Positions 27,657-36,865 of a stretch of 64,000 nt of DNA are shown here, piece after piece (within the stretch, counting starts at the first letter, position 1; each line of letters begins with the position of its first letter). Made by a program: the position numbers and the translations under genes. The DNA lies in assembly GCF_000379125.1 (NCBI RefSeq), contig NZ_KB900626.1, positions 560,014 to 624,013 of the forward strand, read 5' to 3'. The DNA comes from Methylosinus sp. LW4 (lineage in GTDB: Bacteria > Pseudomonadota > Alphaproteobacteria > Rhizobiales > Beijerinckiaceae). The notes under the pieces are model-generated. The model was not told the origin of the DNA. It did not search any database and saw nothing but the letters and a program-made list of their open reading frames with translations.

Positions 27657-28220
27657 AATACCACTTCTCGAGACAATGCTTTGGCCCCGCATTGCGAGGC
27701 CTGAGCGGTAATTAGGACTTATTTTTTGCAATGCGCAACAAAATATTTAGATTTATGCCCTGCGCGGGCCTTCGATGGTAAACGCGGGTTGCTGAGGGGC
27801 TATCGCGGTTCGAAGAACTGGTTGGGCTGGCTGATATTTAGACCGATGCCGAAGACATCGGCGCTGCATTTCTCAGAACCTTCTCACGATGTCGGCTCTA
27901 CCTGACGATCGCCGCAGAGCGGGCGTCGCCAGCGTCACGGAGCCGACGCCGACGACATCGTCGCCGAAACTGAAGAAGACTCCACCGCCGTTGCTGTAGA
28001 CATTATTCGCCGCATTGCCGATCGTAACCGAGCGCGTCAGGGATCCCCGTGGAGACAAATCCACCGCCGCCATTTTGGCTGACGTGACGTTTTTGGCGAG
28101 CGTGTCGCGCCATTGTCGACATAGACAGGTCGGGCGCGGGAAGGCGGCTTTTGCATTCCGCGCGCCCTCCGGCGCAATTCCTTCTTGACGCTTGCGCTTT
28201 CGCCTGTCTCCTATGGCGTC
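27657..28220. other. Intergenic region, possibly with an old coding fragment
   Basis: About 560 bases without a supported gene. An AT-rich patch near 27715-27760 probably carries the fcl promoter. A minus-strand open frame at 27873-28073 encodes SVTIGNAANNVYSNGGG-like, beta-rich sequence that resembles a scrap of an exported repeat protein. It has no good start and I do not call it a gene. Confidence 0.4.
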
Positions 28221-28622
28221 ATGGCTTCGTCACCGGCGCAATTCATCAGGCTGCGGACCGCTCTCGCCGCGCTGCTCGGCGCATGGCTGGCGCTCGTCTC
28301 GCTTCCCTTTATGGCGCCGAGCCACGGATGGACCGCGGCCTTCTCGTCATACGGCCTGTCGATCAACGGGGACGGCGCTCCGCTATGCGACGCTCGCGGC
28401 GACGATGGCGCGCCCGTGAAGCACGGCAGCCAGCATTCGCATTGCGCGCTCTGCGCTTGTCCTCGAGATTCGGCGTCCCTCGCATTTCTCGCCATGTTCT
28501 TTACGGCGCTCGCGCCGCGCTTGGACTCGGGGCGAGTTTCGTCGGTCGATCGTGAGCAAGCCCGCGCGCTCATTGGCCGTCCGAGCTATTCGTCCTCCCG
28601 CGCGCCCCCGTCGATCGGCTGA
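28221..28622 (+). CDS. DUF2946-like small envelope protein
   Basis: The 133-residue protein (from the ATG before ASSPAQF) has an N-terminal hydrophobic segment, a central SHGWTAAFS region and the motif QHSHCALCACP, matching DUF2946-type proteins often found beside TonB-dependent receptors and metal uptake genes. The histidine/cysteine cluster could bind metal. A second hydrophobic segment (LAFLAMFFTALAP) follows. No strong ribosome binding site is visible, so the start is uncertain; a TTG at 28185 is in frame. It precedes the FecI/FecR/receptor genes and probably belongs to the same locus. Confidence 0.65.
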   Translation: MASSPAQFIRLRTALAALLGAWLALVSLPFMAPSHGWTAAFSSYGLSINGDGAPLCDARGDDGAPVKHGSQHSHCALCACPRDSASLAFLAMFFTALAPRLDSGRVSSVDREQARALIGRPSYSSSRAPPSIG

Positions 28623-28702
28623 TCGACCCTTTCACCCTGGTTTTTCACCTCCGGTCTCGACGTGCGCACAGCGCACGTCGCGATCGTCGCGGGCGCCGGC
28701 GA

Positions 28703-29203
28703 ATGTCGGAAAAGAAAACTCGTTTCATTCGCGACCTGTTCGAGCGCAACAGACGCGCGCTGACGGCCTATCTGACGCGTCGCGTCGGCGCGGAAGACGC
28801 GTCCGATCTGCTTCAGGAGACGTTCGTGCGCGCGCTGCGGCACGAGCGCCTCGACGATGTCGCCGATCCGCCGGCCTTCCTCCAGCAGATCGCCGCCAAT
28901 CTCACGCGCGACCTGGCCCGGCGTCGGCGGACGGAGCACAAATATCTCGCCTTCGATCAGTTCCTCGGCGAGCGGCCGAGCAGCGAGGCGCGGCAGGACG
29001 AGATCGTCGACTATGAGCGCCGGGCGCGCCGCCTCCGCGAGGCGATCGAGGCGCTGCCGCCCCGATGTCGCGAGGTCTTCGAGCTCTGCGCCTTCGAGGA
29101 CCTCTCCTTTCGCGAGATCGCCCTGCGCCTCGGCGTCACCGAGCGCATGGTGCGCCAGCATATGAGCATCGCCATGCAGCGCTGCTGGGCTGCGCTGGGA
29201 TGA
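28703..29203 (+). CDS. ECF RNA polymerase sigma factor, FecI type
   Basis: This 166-residue protein has sigma region 2 (TAYLTRRVGAEDASDLLQETFVRAL, including the core-binding and -10 recognition helices) and region 4 (LPPRCREVFELCAFEDLSFREIALRLGVTERMVRQHM). It would direct transcription of the downstream TonB-dependent receptor when released by the FecR-type anti-sigma factor. The stop overlaps the fecR start (ATGA), giving translational coupling in the standard FecI-FecR order. The receptor has the matching N-terminal signalling domain, so all three parts of a cell-surface signalling system are present. Confidence 0.95.
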   Translation: MSEKKTRFIRDLFERNRRALTAYLTRRVGAEDASDLLQETFVRALRHERLDDVADPPAFLQQIAANLTRDLARRRRTEHKYLAFDQFLGERPSSEARQDEIVDYERRARRLREAIEALPPRCREVFELCAFEDLSFREIALRLGVTERMVRQHMSIAMQRCWAALG

Positions 29204-30225
29204 AAGATTTTTCGCCGCGCGACCTTCCCTTTTCCCCTATTGGCGCGTCGTATTCGGCGGACGCGGAGGGCGATCCGCATGCAGGGAGCGACGGTGCGAT
29301 GCGAATGGGGGAGGGCGACGCCGCCCATGCGGCGGCGATCGACTGGTGGATCAGGGAGAAGGCGGGCGACCTCGACCAGGATCGCGCGGCCTTCGACGCC
29401 TGGCTCGCAGCCGATCCGGCCCATCGCCGCGCCTATGCCGATGTCGCCGGAATGTTCGAGGAGGCGCGCGCGCTGCGCCCGGCGCGCCGGTCTCGCTCTC
29501 GGGGCGCGGCGTCGCGACGAGTGGCGACGGCGGGATTATCGGCCGCCGCTTGCTTGGCCTTTCTCTTCTTCCTCGGCGATCTCGCCCAGGTCTGGCGGTC
29601 GGACTTTGCGACGGGCGTCGGGGAGCGCCGAACAGCGACCCTCGCCGATGGCTCGCGTGTAGAGCTCGATGGCGGCTCGGCGATAGAGGTCCGTTTTGAA
29701 GCCGGGCGCCGGCGCGTGCGCCTGCTGTCCGGGGAGGCATGGTTCGAGGTCGCGCCCGATCCCGCGCGTCCCTTTGTCGTCGAGGCGGCGGGCGGCGAGG
29801 TGACGGCGCTCGGCACCGCCTTCGACGTCGCGCTCACCGAGGAAGGCGGCGCGCGCGTGGCGGTCGGCGAGCATTCGGTCGCTGTCGCCAGCGGCGGCGC
29901 GCGCGTTATCGTCGAGGAGCGGCAGCAGACATTCTACGAGGCGAACGCCGCCGCGCGGCCTCCGGCGAGCGCCGCCGCGGAAACGATCGCCGCCTGGCGA
30001 CACGGCGCGCTGATCGTGGAAGACAGGCCGCTCGGCGAGGCTCTGGCGACGCTCGGCCGTCATCGCCATGGCTATGTCTTCTGCCTGCGCGCGTCGACCT
30101 GCGCGCGGCGTGTGAGCGGCGTCTTCTCGACCGCGGAGCCGCTCACCTCTCTGCGCGAGATCGAATATTTCCTCGGGCTGCATTCGATCCATCTGACCGA
30201 TTATCTCATTCTGCTCACGGAATGA
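29200..30225 (+). CDS. FecR family anti-sigma factor/regulator
   Basis: This 341-residue protein has the N-terminal cytoplasmic domain of FecR proteins (AIDWWIREKAGDLDQDRAAF, FDAWLAADPAHRRAYADV), one transmembrane helix near residues 110-128 (LSAAACLAFLFFLGDLAQVW) and the periplasmic FecR domain (TATLADGSRVELDGGSAIEV, LLSGEAWFEV, FVVEAAGGEVTALGTAFDV). It senses the loaded TonB-dependent receptor in the periplasm and controls the sigma factor encoded just upstream, with a 4-base overlap. The long linker before the W-rich domain, with many Asp/Gly residues, is unremarkable. Confidence 0.94.
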   Translation: MKDFSPRDLPFSPIGASYSADAEGDPHAGSDGAMRMGEGDAAHAAAIDWWIREKAGDLDQDRAAFDAWLAADPAHRRAYADVAGMFEEARALRPARRSRSRGAASRRVATAGLSAAACLAFLFFLGDLAQVWRSDFATGVGERRTATLADGSRVELDGGSAIEVRFEAGRRRVRLLSGEAWFEVAPDPARPFVVEAAGGEVTALGTAFDVALTEEGGARVAVGEHSVAVASGGARVIVEERQQTFYEANAAARPPASAAAETIAAWRHGALIVEDRPLGEALATLGRHRHGYVFCLRASTCARRVSGVFSTAEPLTSLREIEYFLGLHSIHLTDYLILLTE

Positions 30226-30354
30226 CGGGCGGCGCCGGCCACATCTTCCCACGCAATTTTTTTCGCATTGGACATTCCGAATTCGACGCGAGGGCGTCGA
30301 GTTGGTCACGGACGCCGTCTCGCGTCCGAGAATCCAATTCGACGGAAAGCGGCG

Positions 30355-32886
30355 ATGGCGAAAAGAGGTCTGCGTTACGAGGGTGCGGCTATGGGCTCGA
30401 CGGTTGCGGCGATGGCGTTCGGCGCCTTTGCGATGGGAGGAACGCCGGCCGAGGCGTCCCTCTCGCCGCAAGAGCGCAGCGGCGTCGTCATGGTCTATGA
30501 CATACCGGCCGGATCGGTGGCGACGGCGCTCAACGCCTTCGCCGTGAAGAATAGACTCCATCTTCTCTATGAAGCGCATGTGACGCGCAGCTTGCGGACG
30601 ACCGGACTTTCCGGCGCCTTCTCTGTGCGCGATGGATTGGATCGTCTTCTCGATGGCACCGGGCTGACCTATCGCTTCGGCGGTCCAGACGCGAAAGCCG
30701 TGTCGATCATATTGGCGCAGAACGACACGGGCGTGCGCAGCGACGCGGGCGGCGTGGAGGCGCTGCCGCGGATCGATATCGGCGCTGAAAAGCGCGACGA
30801 TAAGAAAGCCTATAGCGCCGATCGCGGCGCCATAACGGAAGGCACGGGCTCCTATACGACGCCGCTCGTGACCGTCGCCGGCAAGGTTCCGCTGCCGCGC
30901 AAGGAGGTGCCGCAGTCTGTCTCGGTGATGACGCGCGCGCAGATCAACGACATGCAGCTCAACACGGTTCAGGACGCAATGTTCTGGATACCGGGCGTCT
31001 CCGCCATCTCCAATGATGTGACGCAAGGACAGCCGGCGTCGCGCGGCTATGCGCTCGACGTCGCCTATGACGGCGTTCCGACCTATAGCGGCCTGGTCGG
31101 CTATCAGCAGCTCGATCTCGCCGTCTACGACCGCCTCGAAGTCCTCAAAGGTCCCGCGGGCTTGCTCTCCGGCTCGGGAAACCCCGGCGGAATCGTCAAT
31201 GTCGTCCGCAAGCGGCCACAGGATGAATTCAAGCTGCGAACGGAATTCAACGCCGGCTCGTGGGACAATTATCGCGGCATGATCGACGTCACCGGGCCGA
31301 TCAACGAAGAGCGGACATTGCGCTATCGCGCGCTCGTGCTGCATCAGGACAAGCACTTCTTCTTCACGCCGTCGCAGCCCGAGAACAAATGGCTCGGCTA
31401 TGGCTCTCTCGAATACGACATCACGCCGAACACGCTGGTGAATGTCGCCTATACACGCCAACGGACCAGCGACCCCGCCTATAGCGGGCAGTCTGTTGCG
31501 GCGATTTCCTATTTCGGCAACACGAGCCCTTATTTCTTGAACGTGCCACGCTCATGGAATCCCTATCCCGATTGGACCCAATACAAATGGGACACCGAAG
31601 ACAAGAACGTCCGCCTCGAGCATCGGTTCGGCGACGACTGGGTCGCCAAGGTCAACGTCAATCGTCGCGATATCGCATTCGAATTCAACGACGCTTTTCC
31701 CTACGCCGGCGTCAATCCGTCCAACTGGTCATCGCAATATGCTCGCCGCCATTACATCTATTATTATCATCGAACCGGTCTCGACTCCTATCTCTCCGGC
31801 ACGCTGCCCCTGCTGCCGATCAAGAACACATTGACGCTGGGCTATAATTACGATCGCTTCACCTATGAGTACAAAGGCGCGCCGATCACGACCGTGAATA
31901 ATGTCCCGGTGTTCTGGCCGAACTATGTCGGTCCGAATACCAATCCCTACACGGTCGGCGGCCAGAACCAGACGCTGCAACACGGCGCCTACAGCCAGCT
32001 TCGCCTCACGCCGATCGATCCTTTGACTTTCGTGCTCGGCGGCAGGCTCACCAATTATTTCGCGAAAAATCGCGTGGCCTTTCCGAGCATGCCTGCGAAT
32101 TGGTCCTATGGCGCGAAATCCAATCATCGCTTCACACCCTATGCCGCTGGTATCTTCCGCCTGACCGACGAGATCAATCTCTACGGCAGCTATACCGATA
32201 TATTCCTTCCCCAGACTCAGCAGAGAGCCGACGGCACGACGCTAGATCCGCGCGTGGGCGGACAATGGGAGGCCGGCGTCAAAGGCGAGTTCCTCGACAA
32301 GAAGCTGAATGCGTCCGCGGCCTGGTTCGAGATTCGCGATAGAAACCGCTCTTTCGCGGATTCGGGCAATCCAGGCTATTATCTCCAGGCGGGACTGGCG
32401 GAGTCGACCGGCGTCGAGGTCGAGTTCTCGGGCAAGCCCTTCGCCGACTATGAGGTTCCTCTCGTCGCGCGCTCGCTGCCCGGGCTCGATATCGTCGGCG
32501 GCTACACCTACATGAAGACAGCTTTTCTCGTCGATAAGAACAATCCGGGCCGTTCGATCAATTCGTGGTATCCGACCCATTTGTTCAAGATCTGGGGCAA
32601 ATACGACTTCGACGGTTTTCTGCAAGGCCTGACCGTCGGCGCCGGCGTCGTCGCGCAGAGCGGCCTCTCCGGCTCGGTGAACTCGCTGAACGAAGCGCGC
32701 CATGCGTCGGCCTATGCCGTTCTCAATGCGATGGCGTCCTATAAGATCAACGAAAATCTGAGCTTGCAGGTGAATATCAACAATATCACCGACCAGAAAT
32801 ATTACACGCGCGTCGGCGGCGCCAACACCTACAACACGCCGGGCGATCCGCGGAACTTCATGGTGACGTTGCGCGGCGAATTGTGA
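30355..32886 (+). CDS. TonB-dependent siderophore receptor with N-terminal signalling domain
   Basis: The protein is 843 residues from the ATG before AKRGLRYEG, which has GGAAAG upstream. A signal peptide ends near TPAEA, followed by the STN signalling domain (YDIPAGSVATALNAFAVKN, FSVRDGLDRLLDGTGLTY), a plug domain (QSVSVMTRAQINDMQLNTV, LEVLKGPAGLLSGSGNPGGIVN) and a 22-strand barrel ending in NFMVTLRGEL. This is the architecture of FpvA/FoxA/FecA-like ferric siderophore receptors that signal through FecR to FecI, both encoded immediately upstream. The ligand is unknown. The wide FecR-to-receptor gap (129 bases) could hold the sigma-dependent promoter. Confidence 0.96.
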   Translation: MAKRGLRYEGAAMGSTVAAMAFGAFAMGGTPAEASLSPQERSGVVMVYDIPAGSVATALNAFAVKNRLHLLYEAHVTRSLRTTGLSGAFSVRDGLDRLLDGTGLTYRFGGPDAKAVSIILAQNDTGVRSDAGGVEALPRIDIGAEKRDDKKAYSADRGAITEGTGSYTTPLVTVAGKVPLPRKEVPQSVSVMTRAQINDMQLNTVQDAMFWIPGVSAISNDVTQGQPASRGYALDVAYDGVPTYSGLVGYQQLDLAVYDRLEVLKGPAGLLSGSGNPGGIVNVVRKRPQDEFKLRTEFNAGSWDNYRGMIDVTGPINEERTLRYRALVLHQDKHFFFTPSQPENKWLGYGSLEYDITPNTLVNVAYTRQRTSDPAYSGQSVAAISYFGNTSPYFLNVPRSWNPYPDWTQYKWDTEDKNVRLEHRFGDDWVAKVNVNRRDIAFEFNDAFPYAGVNPSNWSSQYARRHYIYYYHRTGLDSYLSGTLPLLPIKNTLTLGYNYDRFTYEYKGAPITTVNNVPVFWPNYVGPNTNPYTVGGQNQTLQHGAYSQLRLTPIDPLTFVLGGRLTNYFAKNRVAFPSMPANWSYGAKSNHRFTPYAAGIFRLTDEINLYGSYTDIFLPQTQQRADGTTLDPRVGGQWEAGVKGEFLDKKLNASAAWFEIRDRNRSFADSGNPGYYLQAGLAESTGVEVEFSGKPFADYEVPLVARSLPGLDIVGGYTYMKTAFLVDKNNPGRSINSWYPTHLFKIWGKYDFDGFLQGLTVGAGVVAQSGLSGSVNSLNEARHASAYAVLNAMASYKINENLSLQVNINNITDQKYYTRVGGANTYNTPGDPRNFMVTLRGEL

Positions 32887-32935
32887 TCGCTTGCGATCAC
32901 GGTAAGAAGCGCCGCCGCGCCGATGAGGCGCGGCG
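32883..32935 (+). terminator. Two adjacent hairpins at the end of the receptor gene
   Basis: GTGATCGC/GCGATCAC (32883-32900) is a perfect 8-bp stem with a 2-base spacer, and it includes the stop codon. CGCCGCGCC/GGCGCGGCG (32913-32935) is a perfect 9-bp stem with a 5-nt loop. No T-run follows, so classical rho-independent termination is uncertain. Confidence 0.4.
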
Positions 32936-33413
32936 TTCGCATTCGGATCTGCGATCCGCGGCGCCGATTTGTCCTACGAACGCTGCGCTACCGCAGCGCG
33001 GGGGCGGCGCTGTCGCCTGCAACAGATGCGCGGCGATCGCCGAGAGGAAATCGCAGGCCGCCTTTGCTCCCTCGGCGGCGATGTGGCTCGAATTGGCGTT
33101 CGGCGCGCCTTCGCCTTCTGGTGAAAGGAAAGGCTGGGCTTTTCCAACTCCTCCTCTATGAGATTTCGCTCGATCGGCGCGAACTCTCGATTTTCGAGCG
33201 GACGATTTGCGGCGTTTCAGGCCGGGGCGGGAGGATTCTGAGCTAAGCCGCAGCCGGTTCGCAACCTTCTGAAAATGCCCAAAGTCTCTTTGCACTCTTT
33301 TCGCTGTGTAACACCCATGTGTGGCGCCCCGCAAGCACAGGGCGCCCCGCTTTTCGCCGGACGAGAAAGGAGGGGCGGAGGTCGTCCCACGACCTCTCGA
33401 GGCGCCAACATGA
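32936..33413. other. Intergenic stretch between the receptor and the FtsH-like gene
   Basis: About 480 bases. Open frames are short and lack starts. GGCGCCCCGC occurs twice around 33324-33350 as a direct repeat near the end of the convergent gene. I see no RNA gene or mobile element. Confidence 0.4.
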
Positions 33414-35339
33414 TCACGGTCCATTCGGGCGCGAGACGGCCGCCGTCGCCTCCGCTCCGGTGAGGCATCGCCTCTCCTGCAATCGGTCGGCGATCACGAG
33501 CACGGCATCCCGCCGCTCGCGAATGAGATCGAGCGCGCGGTCATAGACGCGGGCGAGGTCCTGCTCCACGGCGGCGCGGAGAGCGCCGTCGCTCGCCAGC
33601 AGCGTCTCGATCGGCTCGCCGCGGTGGAGGAGGCTGTCGCCGAGCCCTTGCCGCGCCCGCGCCTCGGTGAGCAGCCGCGTCGCCTGGGCGAGATCGCCGA
33701 CGGCGCCGGTAGACGCCTCGCCGAGCAATTCCTGCTCGGCGGCGCGCCCGGCCAGCACGGCGAGAGCGACATTGTCTATGTCCCGCCGCCTCGGCGCGGT
33801 TGTCGGCGCATGCGCGATCGTGCGGCCGCCGGATTCGCCGCGCCCGATCAGCGACGCCTGCGCGATCTCATGGCCGACGGCCAAATGGGCGACGACATGC
33901 CCTGCCTCGTGGACGGCGGCGATGCGCATATCCTCCGGTGACCGGTCGTCCTCGGGCGCGACGACGGCGAGGAGATCGTCGATCTCGAGCACACGTCCGG
34001 CGACGCGAGCGCGGCTCGTCGCCACCTTGGCCCAGCCGGCGGCGTCGGCGGGAGTGGAGCCCGGCGCGAGGCGAGCGACGGCCTCGAGATCGGCGTCGGC
34101 CAGCGCCGCGCCGAGATGATAGCGCAGCACGCGCCCGAGCGCGGCGGCGTCCGGCGGCGCCAGAGTGATGATGCGGTCGAAGCGTCCGGGCCGGATGAGC
34201 GCCGGATCGAGAGATTGGGGGTGATTGGTCGCCCCGATGACGATAATCCCCTCGCGCGGCGTCGCCGCGCCGTCGAGGAGCGTCAGCAAGAAATTGACGA
34301 TCGGCTGCCACCAGTCGCGCCCGCGCGACGACAGATTGCGGCGATCGGGAATTCCGTCCAACTCATCGATGAACAGCAGGGTCGGACGCTGCGCGCGGGC
34401 GGCGTCAAAGGCCGCCTGAGCAGCCTGAATGACGTCGCCGAGATTGCCGTCGCGCATGGTGAACCATGCGCCACAGGAAGTCGACACGATCGGCATATCG
34501 AGGGTTCTGGCAATGGCCCGCGCGAGCAGCGTCTTGCCGGTTCCGGGCGGTCCGCTGAGCACGACGGAAGCGGCGATGCTGCGCCACGGCAGGCTTTTCG
34601 CGCGCCAGGCCGCGACATCCGCGACGAGGCCGAGCGCCCAGTCGCGCGCCGGTCCCTCATAGCCGGGGAGCTCCGCCAGGCTAGGCGTATCGTCCACCGC
34701 GCCGGCGCGCGCCTTCGCCGCAGCGAAGGAGGCGAGGTTTTCCAGAAATTGTGCGGCGCCGACATCCGGCCGGAAGGCGGCGACGATTTCCGAAAAGCTC
34801 AGCGTGTCGGCGACGCCGAGCGGAATGCGTCCGCGCAGACGCCGGCCGCGCAGGCTGCGAAAGACCCGCCGCAACACGGCGCCATCCGGCGGCGCGACGG
34901 CGAGACGCGTATCGGCGACGGTCAGAAGCGTGGCGGGCAGATATCGCTCCGGCTCCTGCGAGACGCCGATCGCGCAGTGTCCTTCGGACAGCGCCTCGGC
35001 GATGTCGGCGCCGGCCGAGTGCGGCCGCTTCGCATGTTTGGAGCCGCCGCCATCGGTGAAAATCTCCGCATCCGTGACGAGCCGCCTTGCCGCGCCTGCG
35101 AGGGGCGCGATCCAATCGGCGCCCGGCGCTTTTATAATGAGCGTGAATGTGTCGCCGCGTCGGATGCGCTTTCGCAGCCGCGGTGTCAATGCCGCGTCGA
35201 GGCAGGCCGTGGCCAGCACATCCGCGGTCGACGGCCGACCGTCCAGCAGATTTTCGAAGCGATCGTTTTCCGCATCATAGGAGTCGCCGTCGTCGGTCTG
35301 CGCCGATCGGAGCGTGGCGGCGAGCTTGTTCCTGCTCAT
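33414..35339 (-). CDS. Soluble FtsH-like AAA+ ATPase with M41-type zinc protease motif
   Basis: In this 641-residue protein the first 250 residues are unlike FtsH and contain no transmembrane helices. The AAA module follows with Walker A GPPGTGKT, Walker B LLFIDELDG and the second region of homology (ATNHPQSLDPALIRPGRFDR). The C-terminal domain carries HEAGH, the metalloprotease zinc site of M41 peptidases. It is therefore an ATP-dependent protease or unfoldase in the cytosol, distinct from housekeeping membrane-bound FtsH. It lies 95 bases downstream of a GIY-YIG/DUF4357 gene on the same strand, at the edge of a mobile-element region, so the two may act together. Confidence 0.88.
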   Translation of the reverse strand: MSRNKLAATLRSAQTDDGDSYDAENDRFENLLDGRPSTADVLATACLDAALTPRLRKRIRRGDTFTLIIKAPGADWIAPLAGAARRLVTDAEIFTDGGGSKHAKRPHSAGADIAEALSEGHCAIGVSQEPERYLPATLLTVADTRLAVAPPDGAVLRRVFRSLRGRRLRGRIPLGVADTLSFSEIVAAFRPDVGAAQFLENLASFAAAKARAGAVDDTPSLAELPGYEGPARDWALGLVADVAAWRAKSLPWRSIAASVVLSGPPGTGKTLLARAIARTLDMPIVSTSCGAWFTMRDGNLGDVIQAAQAAFDAARAQRPTLLFIDELDGIPDRRNLSSRGRDWWQPIVNFLLTLLDGAATPREGIIVIGATNHPQSLDPALIRPGRFDRIITLAPPDAAALGRVLRYHLGAALADADLEAVARLAPGSTPADAAGWAKVATSRARVAGRVLEIDDLLAVVAPEDDRSPEDMRIAAVHEAGHVVAHLAVGHEIAQASLIGRGESGGRTIAHAPTTAPRRRDIDNVALAVLAGRAAEQELLGEASTGAVGDLAQATRLLTEARARQGLGDSLLHRGEPIETLLASDGALRAAVEQDLARVYDRALDLIRERRDAVLVIADRLQERRCLTGAEATAAVSRPNGP

Positions 35340-35434
35340 GGCATATTCCTTCGATCGCGCCCTTTGCAGGCGCGCTGATTTCGCGAGGGAGTGGGAGCGC
35401 GGGCGCCGATAGCGACGGACGCCCGCGCGCTGCG

Positions 35435-36307
35435 TCAGAACAGGGGGAGGCGGCTCGGGGATTCTTCACCCACGTCGCGCCAGAAACGCGTGAGCGACGA
35501 TCGGTTGCCGACGATGAATTTCCCCGCCGCGTCGAGAGAGGTAACGCGCAGGTCGCAGAGCAGCACCATCGCGCCGGGACGATCAGGCGACGGCTTCAGC
35601 AGGCCGGAGCGCAGCAGCTTCGCCCGAGTCGTAACGTCGGAGCGTCGCGCCGACGGCTGCGTCCTGTCGCGGATTTCCGAGCCCGCGAGCAGAATCCACT
35701 CGTCATCGACGAGGGCGGCCGCCGCACGCAAGGCGCCCTTCTCGAAGACGGCGATGCGTTCGGCGCCCTCGGGCGCCTCATAGGGCGCCATCGGATCGTC
35801 GTCTTCCTCGTGACGCGTGACGTCGTGATCCTCGAACCAATCCTCGCCGAGTGCGCCGACCAGCAGGCGCATTTGCTCATAGAGGAGGCGGGATTTCGTC
35901 AGCACGGAGCGCGTCGGCGACTCGGCGTCGGCGCCGGAGCCGAGGCGACAGCGTCCGAGCTTCAACAGGCGCTCATGCGCAAAATATTGAAGAGCGAGCG
36001 CGCGCGACTTGTCGATTCCTGCGCCATAGACGATCAGCGCTCGATCGAACCAGTTCAGATGGGGGTCGTGCCGATGCGTGCGCATGCGTCCTTCAACGTC
36101 ACAGGTTTCGCCGGGTCGCAAAATGGGCGTCGTCGCATGCGAGCCGATCAGCATATAGAACGCCGCCGTCCGCAGCGGCAGCCTGCGGCAGAGCGTCGAC
36201 AGGTCGGATCGATCGCACATAACGGCCGTGGGGCCGTCATTTCCGAGGCCGACGATTTTGAACTTGAAGACTTCCGGAGCCGGCTCAACCGGACGGAGGC
36301 GCGTCAT
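35435..36307 (-). CDS. GIY-YIG nuclease-like protein with C-terminal DUF4357
   Basis: From the ATG before TRLRPVEPAP this is 290 residues. The first half contains AAFYMLIGSHATTPIL, GETCDVEGRMRTHRHD and FDRALIVYGAGIDKSRALAL, which follow the GIY-YIG pattern of a tyrosine strand, GET/R helix and following helix, but the first motif reads FYMLIG and is degenerate. The second half (AAAALVDDEWILLAGSEIRD, RAKLLRSGLLK) matches DUF4357. Such proteins are common in defence and mobile contexts, but their role is not established. It precedes the FtsH-like gene on the same strand. A start at 36394 is also open. Confidence 0.75.
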   Translation of the reverse strand: MTRLRPVEPAPEVFKFKIVGLGNDGPTAVMCDRSDLSTLCRRLPLRTAAFYMLIGSHATTPILRPGETCDVEGRMRTHRHDPHLNWFDRALIVYGAGIDKSRALALQYFAHERLLKLGRCRLGSGADAESPTRSVLTKSRLLYEQMRLLVGALGEDWFEDHDVTRHEEDDDPMAPYEAPEGAERIAVFEKGALRAAAALVDDEWILLAGSEIRDRTQPSARRSDVTTRAKLLRSGLLKPSPDRPGAMVLLCDLRVTSLDAAGKFIVGNRSSLTRFWRDVGEESPSRLPLF

Positions 36308-36411
36308 AGTTTTGATATTCAAAACAAAAACTCCCCTAGCTCGCCGAGGCGGCGCCAAGCGCCAGCGACAATCGGCGTCGATGTTCAGGTTCAAAGGGCA
36401 GGCGCAGGCGA

Positions 36412-36522
36412 TCAGCCGGCGCGATGCTTTCGGGCCTGGAACGGGCTAGGGGACGCGCGCAAGCTCGCGGCGCGTGGGGATTCCGCCGGGGACGGCGGCA
36501 TGATAGTGACGATGATAGCCAT
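36412..36522 (-). CDS. Possible 36-residue peptide upstream of the GIY-YIG gene
   Basis: A small frame starts MAIIVTIMPPSPAESPRAAS after GAGAGGATC, a fair ribosome binding site, and ends about 100 bases before the nuclease-like gene on the same strand. It is proline/serine-rich after a short hydrophobic start. It resembles nothing I know and could be a leader peptide or a chance frame. Confidence 0.25.
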   Translation of the reverse strand: MAIIVTIMPPSPAESPRAASLRASPSPFQARKHRAG

Positions 36523-36728
36523 GTTTGATCCTCTCATGATCAATGTGGTCAGGCCGTCGTTTGGGAGTTGGCGCTCCCTGCGACGGCCGCTCGCTCGATC
36601 ACACGAGCGAACGATGTGAAGCATTTCGAGCCCGCGTGTTTTGGTCAAGGCGGTTCGATCGATCATAGTAAACGACCGATTCAGACATTCTGTTCGTCGT
36701 TCTCCGCAGTCGCCACACGGACGAAACT

Positions 36729-36781
36729 CTCTCGATTACGCGATTTTGCGGAAAATCTTTCGGACAAGATGGTTGAGAATT
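36729..36781. repeat. 53-bp dispersed repeat, copy B
   Basis: This differs from 25315-25367 at two positions only (GAAA versus AAGA after CGGAC). It lies within a gene-free stretch immediately before a fragment of a second fucose synthase gene and an IS21-type terminus. Both copies share the same orientation, so recombination between them would delete the 11.4 kb in between. Confidence 0.85.
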
Positions 36782-36803
36782 TTCTCTGACCGCTCACCTC
36801 GAC

Positions 36804-36865
36804 GGTCCATTAGCTCGCACGGCGTGCCATCCGGCTTCGATGTACCGAACACGAGCCCGCCCGGA
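36804..36865 (-). pseudogene. Fragment of a second GDP-fucose synthase gene
   Basis: Read on the minus strand, this 62-base piece gives GLVFGTSKPDGTPCELMD. The intact fcl at 26694-27656 reads GELVFDTSKPDGTPRKLMD at the matching place, and the DNA is largely identical over the same stretch. Nothing homologous flanks it. It is a scrap of a paralogous polysaccharide gene left by rearrangement. Confidence 0.75.

Noticed and set aside
27873..28073. Minus-strand frame with SVTIGNAANNVYSNGGG
   Set aside because: Looks like a fragment of a beta-rich exported protein but lacks a start, flanking homology and a ribosome binding site.
33324..33350. Duplicated GGCGCCCCGC near the end of the FtsH-like gene
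   Set aside because: The copies are direct, not inverted, so they do not make a convincing terminator.
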